From the NCBI GenBank assembly GCA_023413135.1, contig JAEZQK010000038.1, positions 1-64,000 of the forward strand: a stretch of DNA of 64,000 bases. Reading direction: 5' to 3'. The position numbers were made by a program, and so were the translations under genes. This stretch comes from Bacillota bacterium (lineage in GTDB: Bacteria > Bacillota > Clostridia > Christensenellales > Aristaeellaceae). Under the pieces are notes generated by a model, which saw only the letters and a list, made by a program, of their open reading frames with translations, had not been told where the DNA came from and did no database searches. Of the stretch, positions 36,045-44,630 are shown piece after piece. The first letter of the stretch is position 1; each line of letters starts with the position of its first letter.

Positions 36045-36645
36045 GCGGCCCGAGGGGGAAGGGGAGTATTCGGTTACGCTGACAAGCAAGGGCGCTGGCC
36101 ATGGTAGCGTCGATCTCATAAAACGGAGGTTAGAGAAGAAAGATCCCCTGAAAACTTATCTGGAACAAGCAGAGGCAGAAAAAGGCAATTTTCATTTCTG
36201 GCCATTAAAGGATAAAGTGGACTTTTCCAGGGAGATCCGGGGCATGGTGGAAAGCATGCTGGCCCAGGGCTATTCGATTTTTCCCATGGCACAGACAATT
36301 GCCGATACAAAGTTCCGGCTGCCCGAAGATACGGATATCACCGAAGAGGAAGCAGTCTCCCTGGCGGTACAGGCGGTAAAGAAGGCGCAAGGCTTTCAGG
36401 ATGGCTGGGAGAATGGATATAACATTGGCCGGTCCCTATTGGACGACGAAGAAGGCCTAAGCATCTGGCGCATCACGTTCTGGATCAAAGACCGCTCAAA
36501 ACCAACTACGTATGGCCGCGGCCGGGTGCAATTGGATGCTGTTACCGGCGAAGTGCTCTCCTGTGATGCCGATGGAACAACCTTTGACACCAGTGTTCCC
36601 TATGCGGAAATGATAGAGGTTTCCGAGCATTGCGAAGCGGCGCCC
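36045..36645 (+). pseudogene. PepSY-like ectodomain fragment
   Basis: Open reading frame with KDPLKTYLEQAEAEKGNFHF, NITEEEAVSLAVQAVKK-like helices and VQLDAVTGEVLSCD near the end, matching the ectodomain of the ECF-linked membrane proteins (7783, 45265). It has no membrane segment, no credible start, and runs into the 3' end of the opposite gene. Treated as a truncated relic, though it remains open. Confidence 0.55.
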
Positions 36646-36680
36646 TGTTATCGCCAATCTGTTTTATGCCGCGCACCATG

Positions 36681-38282
36681 CTATTTTGCTATAAACGCGC
36701 ATGCCCCCCGCAGGCTGACAATATAATAGCCGTCCACCTCGGAAATAATCGCCAGCTTCACGCCCGGATCGATCAGCCCAACCCGCTTGGCGTTAGGGCT
36801 TGCATAGGCGTAAGCTGGCGTTTGCCGGCCGGTTGTATAGTACTTGGGGTCCAGCAGTACATAGCTTCCGTCTATCCAGCCCCGTTTCCCATTGTATTCG
36901 ATATTGTACCATGCCCCACTTTTTTGCAAAACACGAACAATCGTCCCATAGCCAAGCTTCTGCACTACCGCTGCGGTGCCTGAGGCAGATGCGCGGACAG
37001 ATAATGATTCGCATAATACGTACCCCGTGCTATCCTTGCCTCCATCGTTCTGGTTGCCGTCATTGCCGCCCCCGGTCAGGCTCAGATATATAGCATTTGT
37101 TGTAAGTTCCTCGCCATTATCCATTACAGGTACCAGATAAACGGAAGCAATGGGCTGATGATAGATGACCTTCACCCGGAAATCTGTCGGCACGGTCAAA
37201 TGGTTTTCGTCGGTCCAGTAGGCGGGAATATTCCCCTCCATCTTATCATTGATATACAAATGATATTCATCCACAATATGGATGACTATGTATTTATATT
37301 GCAGCGCCACTCTCGCATCAAAGGAATTTTCTGATGTTTCCGTCAAAGATGCCGCGGCTGTGTAATTTTCGCTGTCCTGGTTTGCCCAATAATGCCGCAA
37401 TCCGTTCTGTGGCTGTCCCGGTTGGCTTCCATTGATCTTAAGATATTGGGCCATCACAAAGCCGGCAAGGTTTCCCGTCTTCACATGGCACCATTCTTCC
37501 GTGCCACCCAAAACGCTGACCTTATCGCCATTGTATAACCGGCCGACGACCTGTCCCGCCATTGTCGGTTCATCCCTCATGTTCAGCCAGCTTGTCGGCT
37601 TGGGGTTTACAACCAAAGCGGAGGGAATAGTGGATATGACGCTACCGGGATCATTTCCCTTGTACAGGTACTGTGACTTCATATAACCCCGGTGTCCCTC
37701 AACACTTACAGTAACCCACTCGGCGTCGGGATCACTGTGGCATACGACCTTCACGCCATTATAGTAAAGGCCCATCGAATCCGACGTTTCCCAGGGAAGC
37801 AGCCGCATATGCAAGCGAAGCCCGTTGGGCGTTGAAACGATGGCGGTTCCAAAATCCCTGTTGGGTTGAACGGCTGTCATACCGGATATACGTACGTCCG
37901 CAGGCTGTTGCGCCGAATCTTCGGGCGGCCCGCCGGGGTAATCCGCCGGGGCTTTTTCGATATGATCGCTTTTGATCCAACCCGTTTGTCTGCCCAGAGT
38001 GCTATCGTAATAGGCGATTTCCAGCCAATCCTCCTGCATGAAAAGAATCTCGCAGGGTTCGCCAACGGCAAGGGAGCTTAAGATATCGCTTGAGAAATCC
38101 GGCATGGCATAGATATCCTTCGGTTCCCCTGCGTTTATATATCCTGCGCCCACCGCAAGAGATGTGGCGAATGCTTCGCTTCCCACAAGGCACAGCATAA
38201 AGGCGATACCGAGTATCCGCAGACCTTTGAGCCAGTCATTATTCCGTTTCGCGCCGATGCCCGGCAAGCCTCTTCTTTCCAT
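36681..38282 (-). CDS. Secreted multi-SH3-domain protein, 533 aa
   Basis: GGAGG precedes ATG 38282; a signal segment (GLRILGIAFMLCLVGSEAFA) follows a 19-residue basic N-terminus. Several bacterial SH3-type domains are visible: about 50-110 (ending WIKSDHIEK), 145-205 (GLRLHMRLLPWETSD to MKSQYLYK), 225-285 (WLNMRDEPTMAGQVVG to VMAQYL), and two at the C-terminus (CESLSVRASASGTAAVVQ and the FIAK-ending unit). A beta-rich domain lies between 300 and 405. SH3b domains bind peptidoglycan cross-bridges, so a wall-attached protein is likely. No catalytic motif found. Confidence 0.75.
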   Translation of the reverse strand: MERRGLPGIGAKRNNDWLKGLRILGIAFMLCLVGSEAFATSLAVGAGYINAGEPKDIYAMPDFSSDILSSLAVGEPCEILFMQEDWLEIAYYDSTLGRQTGWIKSDHIEKAPADYPGGPPEDSAQQPADVRISGMTAVQPNRDFGTAIVSTPNGLRLHMRLLPWETSDSMGLYYNGVKVVCHSDPDAEWVTVSVEGHRGYMKSQYLYKGNDPGSVISTIPSALVVNPKPTSWLNMRDEPTMAGQVVGRLYNGDKVSVLGGTEEWCHVKTGNLAGFVMAQYLKINGSQPGQPQNGLRHYWANQDSENYTAAASLTETSENSFDARVALQYKYIVIHIVDEYHLYINDKMEGNIPAYWTDENHLTVPTDFRVKVIYHQPIASVYLVPVMDNGEELTTNAIYLSLTGGGNDGNQNDGGKDSTGYVLCESLSVRASASGTAAVVQKLGYGTIVRVLQKSGAWYNIEYNGKRGWIDGSYVLLDPKYYTTGRQTPAYAYASPNAKRVGLIDPGVKLAIISEVDGYYIVSLRGACAFIAK

Positions 38283-38390
38283 ATGCTTCCTCCTCTCATA
38301 TACCTAATAAACGGGAATACGAGGCAGATTCTTCATCAATTCCCAAAAATAAACTTCAAATCTTTTGCTACTGTAATACCGCACGCGAAA

Positions 38391-38423
38391 GGGCGCCGCC
38401 TCACATTTTGCGAAGCGGCGCCC
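38391..38423 (-). terminator. Hairpin after the secreted-protein gene
   Basis: GGGCGCCGC / GCGGCGCCC stem with a 15-nt loop just downstream of the stop codon at 38439. The U-tract is weak; termination or 3'-end protection are both possible. Confidence 0.45.
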
Positions 38424-38438
38424 GCTTATGGTTTGTAT

Positions 38439-38846
38439 TTAGAAGGCGCGCGAGTTCGAATACCTGGTAACTTCATGGCCGTCTGCATTGAAAGTAGCTT
38501 TGATGCGGTAGGTGCCTGTTCCGATTTTTGCTGAATAGTCCATAGAGGCGGAATAGCCGAAGGTATTTGTGTTGACCTTGCTGGGAGGAGTCAAACTGCC
38601 CGCATCCGTCCAGGCATTGTTTACATGCTTTTCCAAAGAACATGCTGTAACGGAAATTGAATCCATGATTTCATAGGTTGATGCATCGAAGTCAACTTTT
38701 TTGGTCGTCATCAACGATATAGTTGTTGAATAAAAAACAGGGTCTGCGTATGGGGTTATTTCAATAGCCAAAGCCGACGAGACCGTCATAAGCAGGAGAA
38801 CCGAGGTGAAGACCAGGACCAGATGTTTTCTCACATTGTTTTTCAT
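38439..38846 (-). CDS. Small secreted protein of unknown function, 135 aa
   Basis: Signal peptide (LVLVFTSVLLLMTVSSALA) and a mature domain of about 107 residues, probably all beta, ending GTGTYRIKATFNADGHEVTR. The start overlaps the stop of the upstream DUF4367 gene (ATGA), making it the last gene of the sigma operon. Likely an output of, or signal to, that sigma/anti-sigma system; family not recognised. Confidence 0.65.
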   Translation of the reverse strand: MKNNVRKHLVLVFTSVLLLMTVSSALAIEITPYADPVFYSTTISLMTTKKVDFDASTYEIMDSISVTACSLEKHVNNAWTDAGSLTPPSKVNTNTFGYSASMDYSAKIGTGTYRIKATFNADGHEVTRYSNSRAF

Positions 38847-39778
38847 GACGTACTTCTTCCTCCTATCGATGTTATGATGTTTTTCATTTCATCCAAGCTT
38901 ACTGAGCCGCTCAGCGTATAGATGATCAAGCCTTCCTGCCAGATACAACTCAGTTTTTCATCATTCTGCATGAAGTAAATTACTTCACCATCTACATCCA
39001 AACTCTCTCCTTCTGTGTTTTGCTCAAACGAGGCATAAGCATTTTGGGTATCTGAAAAGGTTCTGGTCTCATAAAGCAATGTACCTTTTTCCCCGCTTTT
39101 CGGTACATAGGATACATTGAATCTCTTGTTTCCCTCACCTATCGATACATAGAAATGCTTCGCTTCCCACCCCACCGGCAGCCAAGCCGGCATATCCGGC
39201 TGGAAACCCAGGAATGCAATCGCCTCCTGCAAATCAGCCGTTGTCAAATCTGACGGCTCGGTTTCGTGGCCGGCGGAGCCATCCGGAACAAGACCGGGAT
39301 CAACGGCTTGTCCCTGAATCACATACTGCTGCTGGTCGTCCGTAGACCGGTGGCTCAGCCATTCGCGGTTGAAAATACCGTCGCCAACAATGGCAAGCAC
39401 AAACACCGCAGCAGCAAAAATAGCTATGCGGAGGATATGCTTTGTAACAGATTTGCGTCTATGGCGCACTCTCTGCCGCTTCATGACCACCGCCCAGTTG
39501 GATTCTATATGCCTGTCATAGACCATTATGCCGTTCGTGTTCAGCAGCCGCAGCAATTCCTCGCAGGCGTTGACAAGCTGGATATCCGCAGGACCGTCTG
39601 TACGGTCTATCTCTTGCTGAACAATGGATTCAAGCCTCCTTTTCGTTTCATCAAGCGTAAGGCTCCCATACTCGATGAGATCCAAAATTCTTGCCACGCT
39701 TTTACTCTGATTAATGTTTATAGCGTCTCCCTCCCCCACCCTAAACAGTGCGTGAAAAATGAAAAATACACTGTCCAA
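38843..39778 (-). CDS. Membrane-anchored DUF4367 protein; putative anti-sigma factor
   Basis: Cytoplasmic N-terminus of about 115 residues, one membrane segment (HILRIAIFAAAVFVLAIVGD), then an extracellular DUF4367 domain (about 185-305; AWLPVGWEAKHFYVS, CIWQEGLIIYTLSG, ending MKNIITSIGG). It follows and overlaps the sigma gene. The start is uncertain: the open frame begins at ATG 39778 without a ribosome binding site, whereas GGGAGGGA is placed 6 nt before ATA 39721, where the protein would read (M)NINQSKSVARILDLIEYG. GTG 39739 is another option. Confidence 0.72.
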   Translation of the reverse strand: MDSVFFIFHALFRVGEGDAININQSKSVARILDLIEYGSLTLDETKRRLESIVQQEIDRTDGPADIQLVNACEELLRLLNTNGIMVYDRHIESNWAVVMKRQRVRHRRKSVTKHILRIAIFAAAVFVLAIVGDGIFNREWLSHRSTDDQQQYVIQGQAVDPGLVPDGSAGHETEPSDLTTADLQEAIAFLGFQPDMPAWLPVGWEAKHFYVSIGEGNKRFNVSYVPKSGEKGTLLYETRTFSDTQNAYASFEQNTEGESLDVDGEVIYFMQNDEKLSCIWQEGLIIYTLSGSVSLDEMKNIITSIGGRSTS

Positions 39779-40316
39779 TGAAAAAAATGACAGAAATTTT
39801 GGATTTTATCGCTTTTTTCTTGATCCTTTCAACCGCAGAGCGAACAGCATTGGCAGACATATCGCATCTTTCCGCGGTTTCGTTCATGGTGTGGCCAAGC
39901 TCAAAATGGTCGCGGAAGACTTTCTTTTCAGCCGGTGATAGCTGTGCCGTAATAGCATCGAGCACCTCCTTTGCATCCATGCGGTTGAGCCAGCGAAGCA
40001 CGCTGTCCATGGGGTCGGATGCTTCCTCGGAAGTTTCAAGGCTTACCGGAATACCCATGATTTCGCTGCGCCGCTTCTGCTTTCTAAATTCTGAACGAAT
40101 GTAGTGCTGACAGCAAACCGCCAGCCAGCCAAAGGGATTCGGGCTGCTTCGTATGCTTTCAAAATTGTGGAACGCTTTTAAAAACGCCTCCTGAATGCAA
40201 TCATCCACAAGCGGCATATATCGCGGATCATAATGGATAAGGCGGACACAGTAGCTCTTAAGCGCATCGTGATTGCGTATGAAAAGCTCGTTCATTGTCA
40301 TTTCGATTTCTTCCAT
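39741..40316 (-). CDS. ECF-type sigma factor, 191 aa
   Basis: Region 2 (LIHYDPRYMPLVDDCIQEAFLK, FGWLAVCCQHY) and region 4 (LSPAEKKVFRDHFELGHTMN, HTH NAVRSAVERIKKK) are clear. More divergent than the other three ECF factors in the window. It directs RNA polymerase to envelope or stress genes; the cognate anti-sigma is the overlapping DUF4367 gene. An extended -10 promoter on the minus strand lies about 155 nt upstream. Confidence 0.85.
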   Translation of the reverse strand: MEEIEMTMNELFIRNHDALKSYCVRLIHYDPRYMPLVDDCIQEAFLKAFHNFESIRSSPNPFGWLAVCCQHYIRSEFRKQKRRSEIMGIPVSLETSEEASDPMDSVLRWLNRMDAKEVLDAITAQLSPAEKKVFRDHFELGHTMNETAERCDMSANAVRSAVERIKKKAIKSKISVIFFIGQCIFHFSRTV

Positions 40317-40736
40317 AAGCTATTTATCCCTCACAATTTGCTTTGCGTATAATAAAAACCCACTCTTACCGGCCATTAAAGCATTAAGGTGCCGTGAATG
40401 GGCATACGCTGCGCAATTTCCCAAATTCTTTCATTGATATTTTGTGGGAAAGAGATCCTTTTTTGACTATTATAGCATAAAAAGCGGACCATAGGTGTAG
40501 GTAATACGTATAAGATTGAATTTTAGTGGTTTTTTACAACATGAATTGCCTTAACTGTAAAATGTTACAATTTTGTGGTGCATTTTATATGTTTCACGCA
40601 CTGTATAAAGTGGAAAGCAAATATCGTTTTCACAACGGAATGAACGGCATGCTTTTCTTAATCGTCGCTTTTGCACTTGCCTGCATGATCAAATATATGT
40701 TGCGGCACCGGGCTGCATTTTGCGAAAGGAGAGGCA
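40317..40736. other. AT-rich intergenic region
   Basis: 420 nt between two divergent regulators. Apart from the minus-strand extended -10 promoter, I see no gene or repeat. A short open frame on the plus strand (40526-40789) overlaps the next gene and has no coding features. Confidence 0.5.
40469..40477 (-). promoter_or_regulatory. Extended -10 promoter upstream of the sigma gene
   Basis: Minus strand TGCTATAAT, the extended -10 form, 153 nt before the sigma start at 40316; no good -35 element. Confidence 0.4.
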
Positions 40737-41153
40737 ATGATAAACGAGCAAAGAATCATATCCATATTTCAGAATCAGCGGCGGTATGAAGCGGAAATCG
40801 CTATTATGCGGGATTGCTCAGATGTGCTGAATGATTCTGAACAGTTAAAGCACTCGGCAAGATATGCCTTCCTGAAGAGAAAGCTTGCGCTGATTCACCA
40901 TTGGCTATCATATCTTCCCGACGATGAACGAACACTGATCGAAAAGCACTTGATCGAAGGCCTGTCCTGGTCACGCATCGCCTCGCAAATGTCCAGCCAG
41001 CAGAGTATTGATATTCCGTGTGATGAACGGACGCTGCAGCGGCTGCAAGCAAAAGCGGTAAAAAGAATCAATGCTTTTATGCAGGATAGCTTTGCCGATA
41101 TACTGGACGATTTGATTGAAAATGAAAATGAACCGAAATTGCCGGTGTTTTGA
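40737..41153 (+). CDS. Small sigma-like/HTH regulator, 138 aa
   Basis: Mostly helical protein with a sigma-region-4-like half: HHWLSYLPDDERTLIEKHLI, LSWSRIASQM and RTLQRLQAKAVKRI. This layout is seen in ArpU/RinA-like phage regulators and related Bacillota HTH proteins. ATG 40737 follows GGAGAGG. A paralogue lies at 41472-41876. There is no region 2, so it is probably a DNA-binding regulator rather than a true sigma factor. It is transcribed towards the leader regulon; a regulatory link is inference. Confidence 0.65.
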   Translation: MINEQRIISIFQNQRRYEAEIAIMRDCSDVLNDSEQLKHSARYAFLKRKLALIHHWLSYLPDDERTLIEKHLIEGLSWSRIASQMSSQQSIDIPCDERTLQRLQAKAVKRINAFMQDSFADILDDLIENENEPKLPVF

Positions 41154-41262
41154 CGTGGATCTGTCACCCCTTTGTCGCGGAACCGCCGTTCCTAAAAAAA
41201 CAAATCAAACTTATCATATACATATCAACAGATGAGCCCGGCGCGCAAAATGAGGAGGTGCT

Positions 41263-41331
41263 ATGGCGGGCTGCCCGGGCAAGCGCATATCAAAAGGAAA
41301 AAGCAGTGAGATACAAAAAAAGTCCCTGTAA
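41263..41331 (+). CDS. Leader ORF, copy D (22 aa)
   Basis: MAGCPGKRISKGKSSEIQKK plus two more residues; strong GAGGAGGTG 2-7 nt upstream. The TAA stop lies 3 nt before the conserved hairpin core at 41335. In copies A-C a much shorter ORF ends at the corresponding place. Confidence 0.45.
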   Translation: MAGCPGKRISKGKSSEIQKKSL

Positions 41332-41334
41332 AAC

Positions 41335-41379
41335 GAGCTTGGCCGCTGCCATCCTCAAAAGGATGGATGTTCTACAAGG
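41335..41379 (+). ncRNA. Conserved leader hairpin, copy D
   Basis: Core GAGCTTGGCCGCTGCC, then stem CCATCCT-CAAA-AGGATGG, then ATGTTCTACA. The seventh base pair is U-A here, U-G in copies A and B, and C-G in copy C, supporting the stem. It lies about 93 nt before the second HTH gene. Confidence 0.6.
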
Positions 41380-41471
41380 ACAAATGCAGTGTAGCACACT
41401 TTATAAAAGGTGTAAAGCGGATTGTTTCTCACCTCTTTTCCTTCAACCCAAAAACAAAAGGAGGAATGGAA

Positions 41472-41876
41472 GTGGAAGAACTGGTACGAACGGTACTTAG
41501 CAAGTATACCGGCTTTGTGGCCGAGGCGGAGCTGTACGAGCGCTGGCTGTCTGCAAGAGAAAACCCGGAAATCCGAAACGCCCTCACGCTGCTGGAAATG
41601 AAGATCACCGCCATTCAAAGCTGGTTCAATCTTCTAAACTCTGATGAGCGGTTTGTGATTCAGAAGCATTTGATTGAGGAATTGGAGTGGCCGCGGGTGG
41701 CCTTTGAATTTACCGAACGGTGGAAACAGGAGTTTAGCCGGACAGAACGTTCCCTTGTGCATTATCAGGCCAGCGCGATCAAGAAGATTGTCGATTTCTC
41801 GAACGAGCACAAGGATATCGTGCTCGCCCTGTTCGGTGATTTGCGTAACACCACCCCGGCACCGGCCGGCGAATGA
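41472..41876 (+). CDS. Small sigma-like/HTH regulator, 134 aa
   Basis: Paralogue of the gene at 40737: WFNLLNSDERFVIQKHLIEE, LEWPRVAFEFTERW and RTERSLVHYQASAIKKI. AAGGAGG is 7 nt from GTG 41472 but only 2 nt from ATG 41466, so GTG is taken as the start. Its message carries copy D of the conserved leader hairpin, which links it to the three peptidoglycan-binding protein genes downstream. It is the best candidate for the regulator of that set. Confidence 0.65.
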   Translation: MEELVRTVLSKYTGFVAEAELYERWLSARENPEIRNALTLLEMKITAIQSWFNLLNSDERFVIQKHLIEELEWPRVAFEFTERWKQEFSRTERSLVHYQASAIKKIVDFSNEHKDIVLALFGDLRNTTPAPAGE

Positions 41877-41898
41877 TGCGGCTTATGTAAGCGGCCAG

Positions 41899-41924
41899 GC
41901 CACCCCGAATATAGGGTGGCTTTT
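41899..41924 (+). terminator. Terminator after the HTH gene
   Basis: GCCACCC / GGGTGGC stem followed by TTTTC. Confidence 0.8.
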
Positions 41925-41967
41925 CTTACATTCTGGACGGTGGCCCGATATTTCCGTATATCTTCTA

Positions 41968-42007
41968 GAACTCTTCAATTTTCATTTGCCTAGATATCAT
42001 CTACAAT
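41968..42007 (+). promoter_or_regulatory. Conserved promoter, leader copy A
   Basis: GAACTCTTCAATTTTCATTT at 41968-41987 is identical in copies B (44486) and C (48259). A -35-like TTTTCA (41979), exact 17-nt spacer and TACAAT (42002-42007) follow in all three. The block upstream of and overlapping the -35 is a likely activator site. Confidence 0.65.
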
Positions 42008-42076
42008 ATAAACAAGCCGGGAGAGAAAATCAAGCCTGGCAGGAATAAAGGAAATGAGCGAAAGGAGGTGGTTCCA

Positions 42077-42097
42077 TTGGGCAAAAATCCGGCGTGA
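42077..42097 (+). CDS. Leader ORF, copy A (6 aa)
   Basis: TTG start 8 nt after AAGGAGG; MGKNPA, stop TGA. The same peptide is encoded in copy B, and copy C has ATG-started MPLYKHPA ending in the same PA-stop. Such a strong ribosome binding site for a 6-codon ORF suggests a role in translation-dependent control. Confidence 0.5.
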   Translation: MGKNPA

Positions 42098-42112
42098 ATG
42101 ATCCGGGTAGAC

Positions 42113-42157
42113 GAGCTTGGCCGCTGCCATCCTCAAAGGGATGGATGTTCTGCAAGG
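42113..42157 (+). ncRNA. Conserved leader hairpin, copy A
   Basis: Core GAGCTTGGCCGCTGCC; stem 42127-42133/42138-42144 with CAAA loop; then ATGTTCTGCA. Located 118 nt before the coding start of the first peptidoglycan-binding protein. No U-tract follows, so it is not a simple terminator. Confidence 0.65.
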
Positions 42158-42274
42158 ATACATTGCACGTCATAAGCACATCGCACTTTCACAACCATGG
42201 TATTTCACTTTACCCCAAACCTAACCAGCGCTTAGGTGTATTAAGCGCACCCAAAATGAAAGGAGATAAATAAA

Positions 42275-42832
42275 ATGAAGAATATCAAGAAGGTTCTGGC
42301 TCTGGCTTTGTTTGTCATCACTGTAATGGCTGTCACTCTGCCTGCGACGGCGGCAACCATAGTGAATGTTGGTTGGGTCGATGCAACTACTGTTGGTGAT
42401 TTGGGTGGCACGGCCTCTTGCATCTACTCTCGTAAGTCTGAGAGTGGCGCATACGTAGTCGTGAATTTACAGGATCCGACTGACATTCAAGTGAAGTTTG
42501 ACCAAAGCAGCATGTATTGGGCATCTGCGAGATACGGTTCGTATACCGGCTATATCCCATTTCATCATTTTGACATTACTGACAGTAACATGCGAATTGG
42601 TATGTTCAGCAATAGCTCGTTGCAACGCGGATTCGAGGGACAAGCTGTGAAGAACCTCCAGATCTGCCTTGACAGTAAAGGCTATGATACCAACGGCATC
42701 GATGGAATATTCGGTGGTGGTACTGAAAGTGCCGTAGAAGCATTCCAAGATGCTTACTCGCTGTATGTAGATGGGATTGCCGGTGTAAATACTAAGCTCA
42801 AGCTCCTTGAAGTATGCAACTTGATTGATTGA
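42275..42832 (+). CDS. Secreted protein with C-terminal peptidoglycan-binding domain, 185 aa
   Basis: Signal peptide MKNIKKVLALALFVITVMAV with AAAGGAG 9 nt upstream. The mature protein has an SH3-like N-terminal half (about 28-105) and a PG_binding_1 domain at about 115-180 (GQAVKNLQICLDSKGYDT, GIDGIFGGGTESAVEAFQ, VDGIAGVNT). Exported and expected to bind peptidoglycan; no catalytic domain. Promoter, leader and signal peptide are nearly identical to those of the gene at 44793, but the mature parts are not. Confidence 0.85.
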   Translation: MKNIKKVLALALFVITVMAVTLPATAATIVNVGWVDATTVGDLGGTASCIYSRKSESGAYVVVNLQDPTDIQVKFDQSSMYWASARYGSYTGYIPFHHFDITDSNMRIGMFSNSSLQRGFEGQAVKNLQICLDSKGYDTNGIDGIFGGGTESAVEAFQDAYSLYVDGIAGVNTKLKLLEVCNLID

Positions 42833-42867
42833 CACCCCATCCAATTTTACGGGCAGTAAACATCAGT

Positions 42868-42896
42868 GGGGAATCACGTGCTAAACGTGATTCCCC
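42868..42896. terminator. Bidirectional terminator
   Basis: Perfect 12-bp stem 42868-42879/42885-42896 with 5-nt loop between convergent genes. Confidence 0.8.
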
Positions 42897-42909
42897 AAAT
42901 CATATTCCA

Positions 42910-44037
42910 TTACTCATCCCCAAGCAGGATGGGTTTCAAAATTGAAACGTAGTTTTGTAAATCATCAGCCCTGGCATATCCATTTGCAACCAAGATTGCT
43001 TTCCCATTCTGCGGAAAAAGCATGATTTTTAGTGGATTGTAAAGACTCCCTGTAGATTCGAACCAACTCTGTAACAAACGGCCATCAGCATCATAGTGTT
43101 GCATCATAACCTCCGAACGCTTTCGTGACCCACGCGCAGCGACAAGATAACCATTGTCTACTTGTACGATCGCATCTGCATAGCCATCACGCGGACGGTT
43201 ATCGCTTTCATATCTGAAGTCTGTTCTCCATATTTGGTTCTCCTTATTGAATTTTGCGATAAAGCTGTATGCATATATGCTATCAACGCTTATATATCTC
43301 CTTGATTCGAAAGCGTTCCCTATCAAAACAAGAGAGCCGTCATCTGCTGGAACTGCTTTGATGTACTCCTCATCGGAATCACTATCATAACGACACAGGA
43401 TATTCCCCGCATCATCGACTTGAAACATAACGCTTTTAGGAAATCCTTCCCGATCATCTTGTTTCCTGCCGATCGCAATATAGTTTCCGTCCTGTACTAT
43501 GATATCAAGTATCATAATTGGCTCAGGTAATTCAGTTTTCCAAAGCAATTCACCGCTCATGCTCCTTTTTTCCAGGCGGCAGCTTTCGAAATCGTCTTTA
43601 CAAAACAGGATAAAACCATCTGCCGTTCCAAGTATGCGATACACATTTGCCAAGTTACTTATTTCACCTATCGTTTGTCCATTGGATACAATCTCACCCA
43701 CAGAGGCAGATCTGCCCTCTCCTGAAGAGCGCAATGCCAACACTTGATGATCACCAAGGCTGATTACATCGTAAAATAGCCTGGACACATTATTCTTCTT
43801 TATTTCCCATCGCATAACACCATCAGTACTCACGGCCAGCATGGTTGGAACGGGTTGCATGGGCGTACCTGTCCACCCTACGAGTACAAGATCATTTTCA
43901 TCCGTTGTGATGGCTTGTGAAAGCACGAAATCTTGATCACAGGGAACAGTGATTACATCTGCCGCGCTTGCCCGAGCGATAGAACCGCCAAAGACCACCA
44001 ACAGTAGTAAAACAATAGAGCAGTAGAATCGTTTCAT
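42910..44037 (-). CDS. Secreted beta-propeller-like protein, 375 aa
   Basis: ATG 44037 follows AGGAGG; signal peptide (FYCSIVLLLLVVFGGSIARA). The mature chain shows about six repeats of a W/F-x-x-x-D-x-x-G-x-(I/V)-x-x-x type with GDHQVLALRSSG, DGFILFCKDD, DGNYIAIGRKQDD and DNGYLVAARGS at blade ends, as in PQQ/delta-60-like propellers. No enzyme motif. An ECF-type promoter and a relic of a sigma gene lie about 245 nt upstream on the same strand and might drive it. AT-rich. Confidence 0.68.
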   Translation of the reverse strand: MKRFYCSIVLLLLVVFGGSIARASAADVITVPCDQDFVLSQAITTDENDLVLVGWTGTPMQPVPTMLAVSTDGVMRWEIKKNNVSRLFYDVISLGDHQVLALRSSGEGRSASVGEIVSNGQTIGEISNLANVYRILGTADGFILFCKDDFESCRLEKRSMSGELLWKTELPEPIMILDIIVQDGNYIAIGRKQDDREGFPKSVMFQVDDAGNILCRYDSDSDEEYIKAVPADDGSLVLIGNAFESRRYISVDSIYAYSFIAKFNKENQIWRTDFRYESDNRPRDGYADAIVQVDNGYLVAARGSRKRSEVMMQHYDADGRLLQSWFESTGSLYNPLKIMLFPQNGKAILVANGYARADDLQNYVSILKPILLGDE

Positions 44038-44089
44038 TTTGCTTCCTCCTATTCTTATATGGACCTTCATGGACGTTTACCAGTATATC

Positions 44090-44255
44090 AAGAAAGGTTA
44101 TACATCTCACGATTTACCATACAATCGATCCTTCTATCGCCAGCGCTGTGGCGTAAAACAATATCCAACACGTATGAGCATAGCCACTTTATATTGAACT
44201 GTGAATTGAATCTATCGTTCTTCTCAGACGCTCTCATGGCATATAACAACCTCAG
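44090..44255 (-). pseudogene. Relic of an ECF sigma gene 5' end
   Basis: The minus strand from about 44255 (GAGGTTGTTATATGCC) to 44150 (AATATAAAGTGGCTATGCTCATACG) aligns base by base with the start of the sigma gene at 46664-47170 (GAGGTTGTCATGGGCC to AATATGAAGTGGCGCTCAAGCG). Frameshifts and stops prevent translation. Confidence 0.55.
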
Positions 44256-44282
44256 TTAGTTTATCACCTCCCTCTACTTCAT

Positions 44283-44306
44283 TAGACGAGTACTTCGCCA
44301 TATTTG
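44283..44306 (-). promoter_or_regulatory. ECF-type promoter, orphan copy
   Basis: Minus strand CAAA (44303-44306), 14 nt, CGTCTA (44283-44288), the same spacing as at 47207 and 49935. It now points at the propeller gene at 42910. Confidence 0.5.
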
Positions 44307-44485
44307 TCTGACAATCACTAAAATGTTTTCCAAGGATTTTCATGCTCAGTTCATATGAAATTCTAGAATGCTGTATTTTCTCGTTGACAATACTCATTTT
44401 TGCACTGAAAGCAGCACGCCGTCAACAGATAGCATCAAGGCAATATAGAAAGAGACTCATTGATAGATTTTCGTGAAATCTGCCG

Positions 44486-44525
44486 GAACTCTTCAATTTT
44501 CATTTTCTCAAAAACCATCTACAAT
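44486..44525 (+). promoter_or_regulatory. Conserved promoter, leader copy B
   Basis: GAACTCTTCAATTTTCATTT at 44486-44505, 17-nt spacer after TTTTCA, TACAAT at 44520-44525; as in copies A and C. Confidence 0.65.
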
Positions 44526-44594
44526 ATAGACAAGCCGGAAGGGAAAATCAAGCCCGGCAAAGACAAAGAAACGAACGAAAAGGAGGTGGTTCCA

Positions 44595-44615
44595 TTGGGC
44601 AAAAATCCGGCGTGA
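44595..44615 (+). CDS. Leader ORF, copy B (6 aa)
   Basis: MGKNPA-stop from TTG, 8 nt after AAGGAGG; identical to copy A. Confidence 0.5.
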   Translation: MGKNPA

Positions 44616-44630
44616 ATGATCCGGGTAGAT

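Noticed and set aside
42065..42274. 60-codon frame from GTG 42094 across leader copy A
   Set aside because: The equivalent frame stops after six codons in copies B and C, so it is not conserved.
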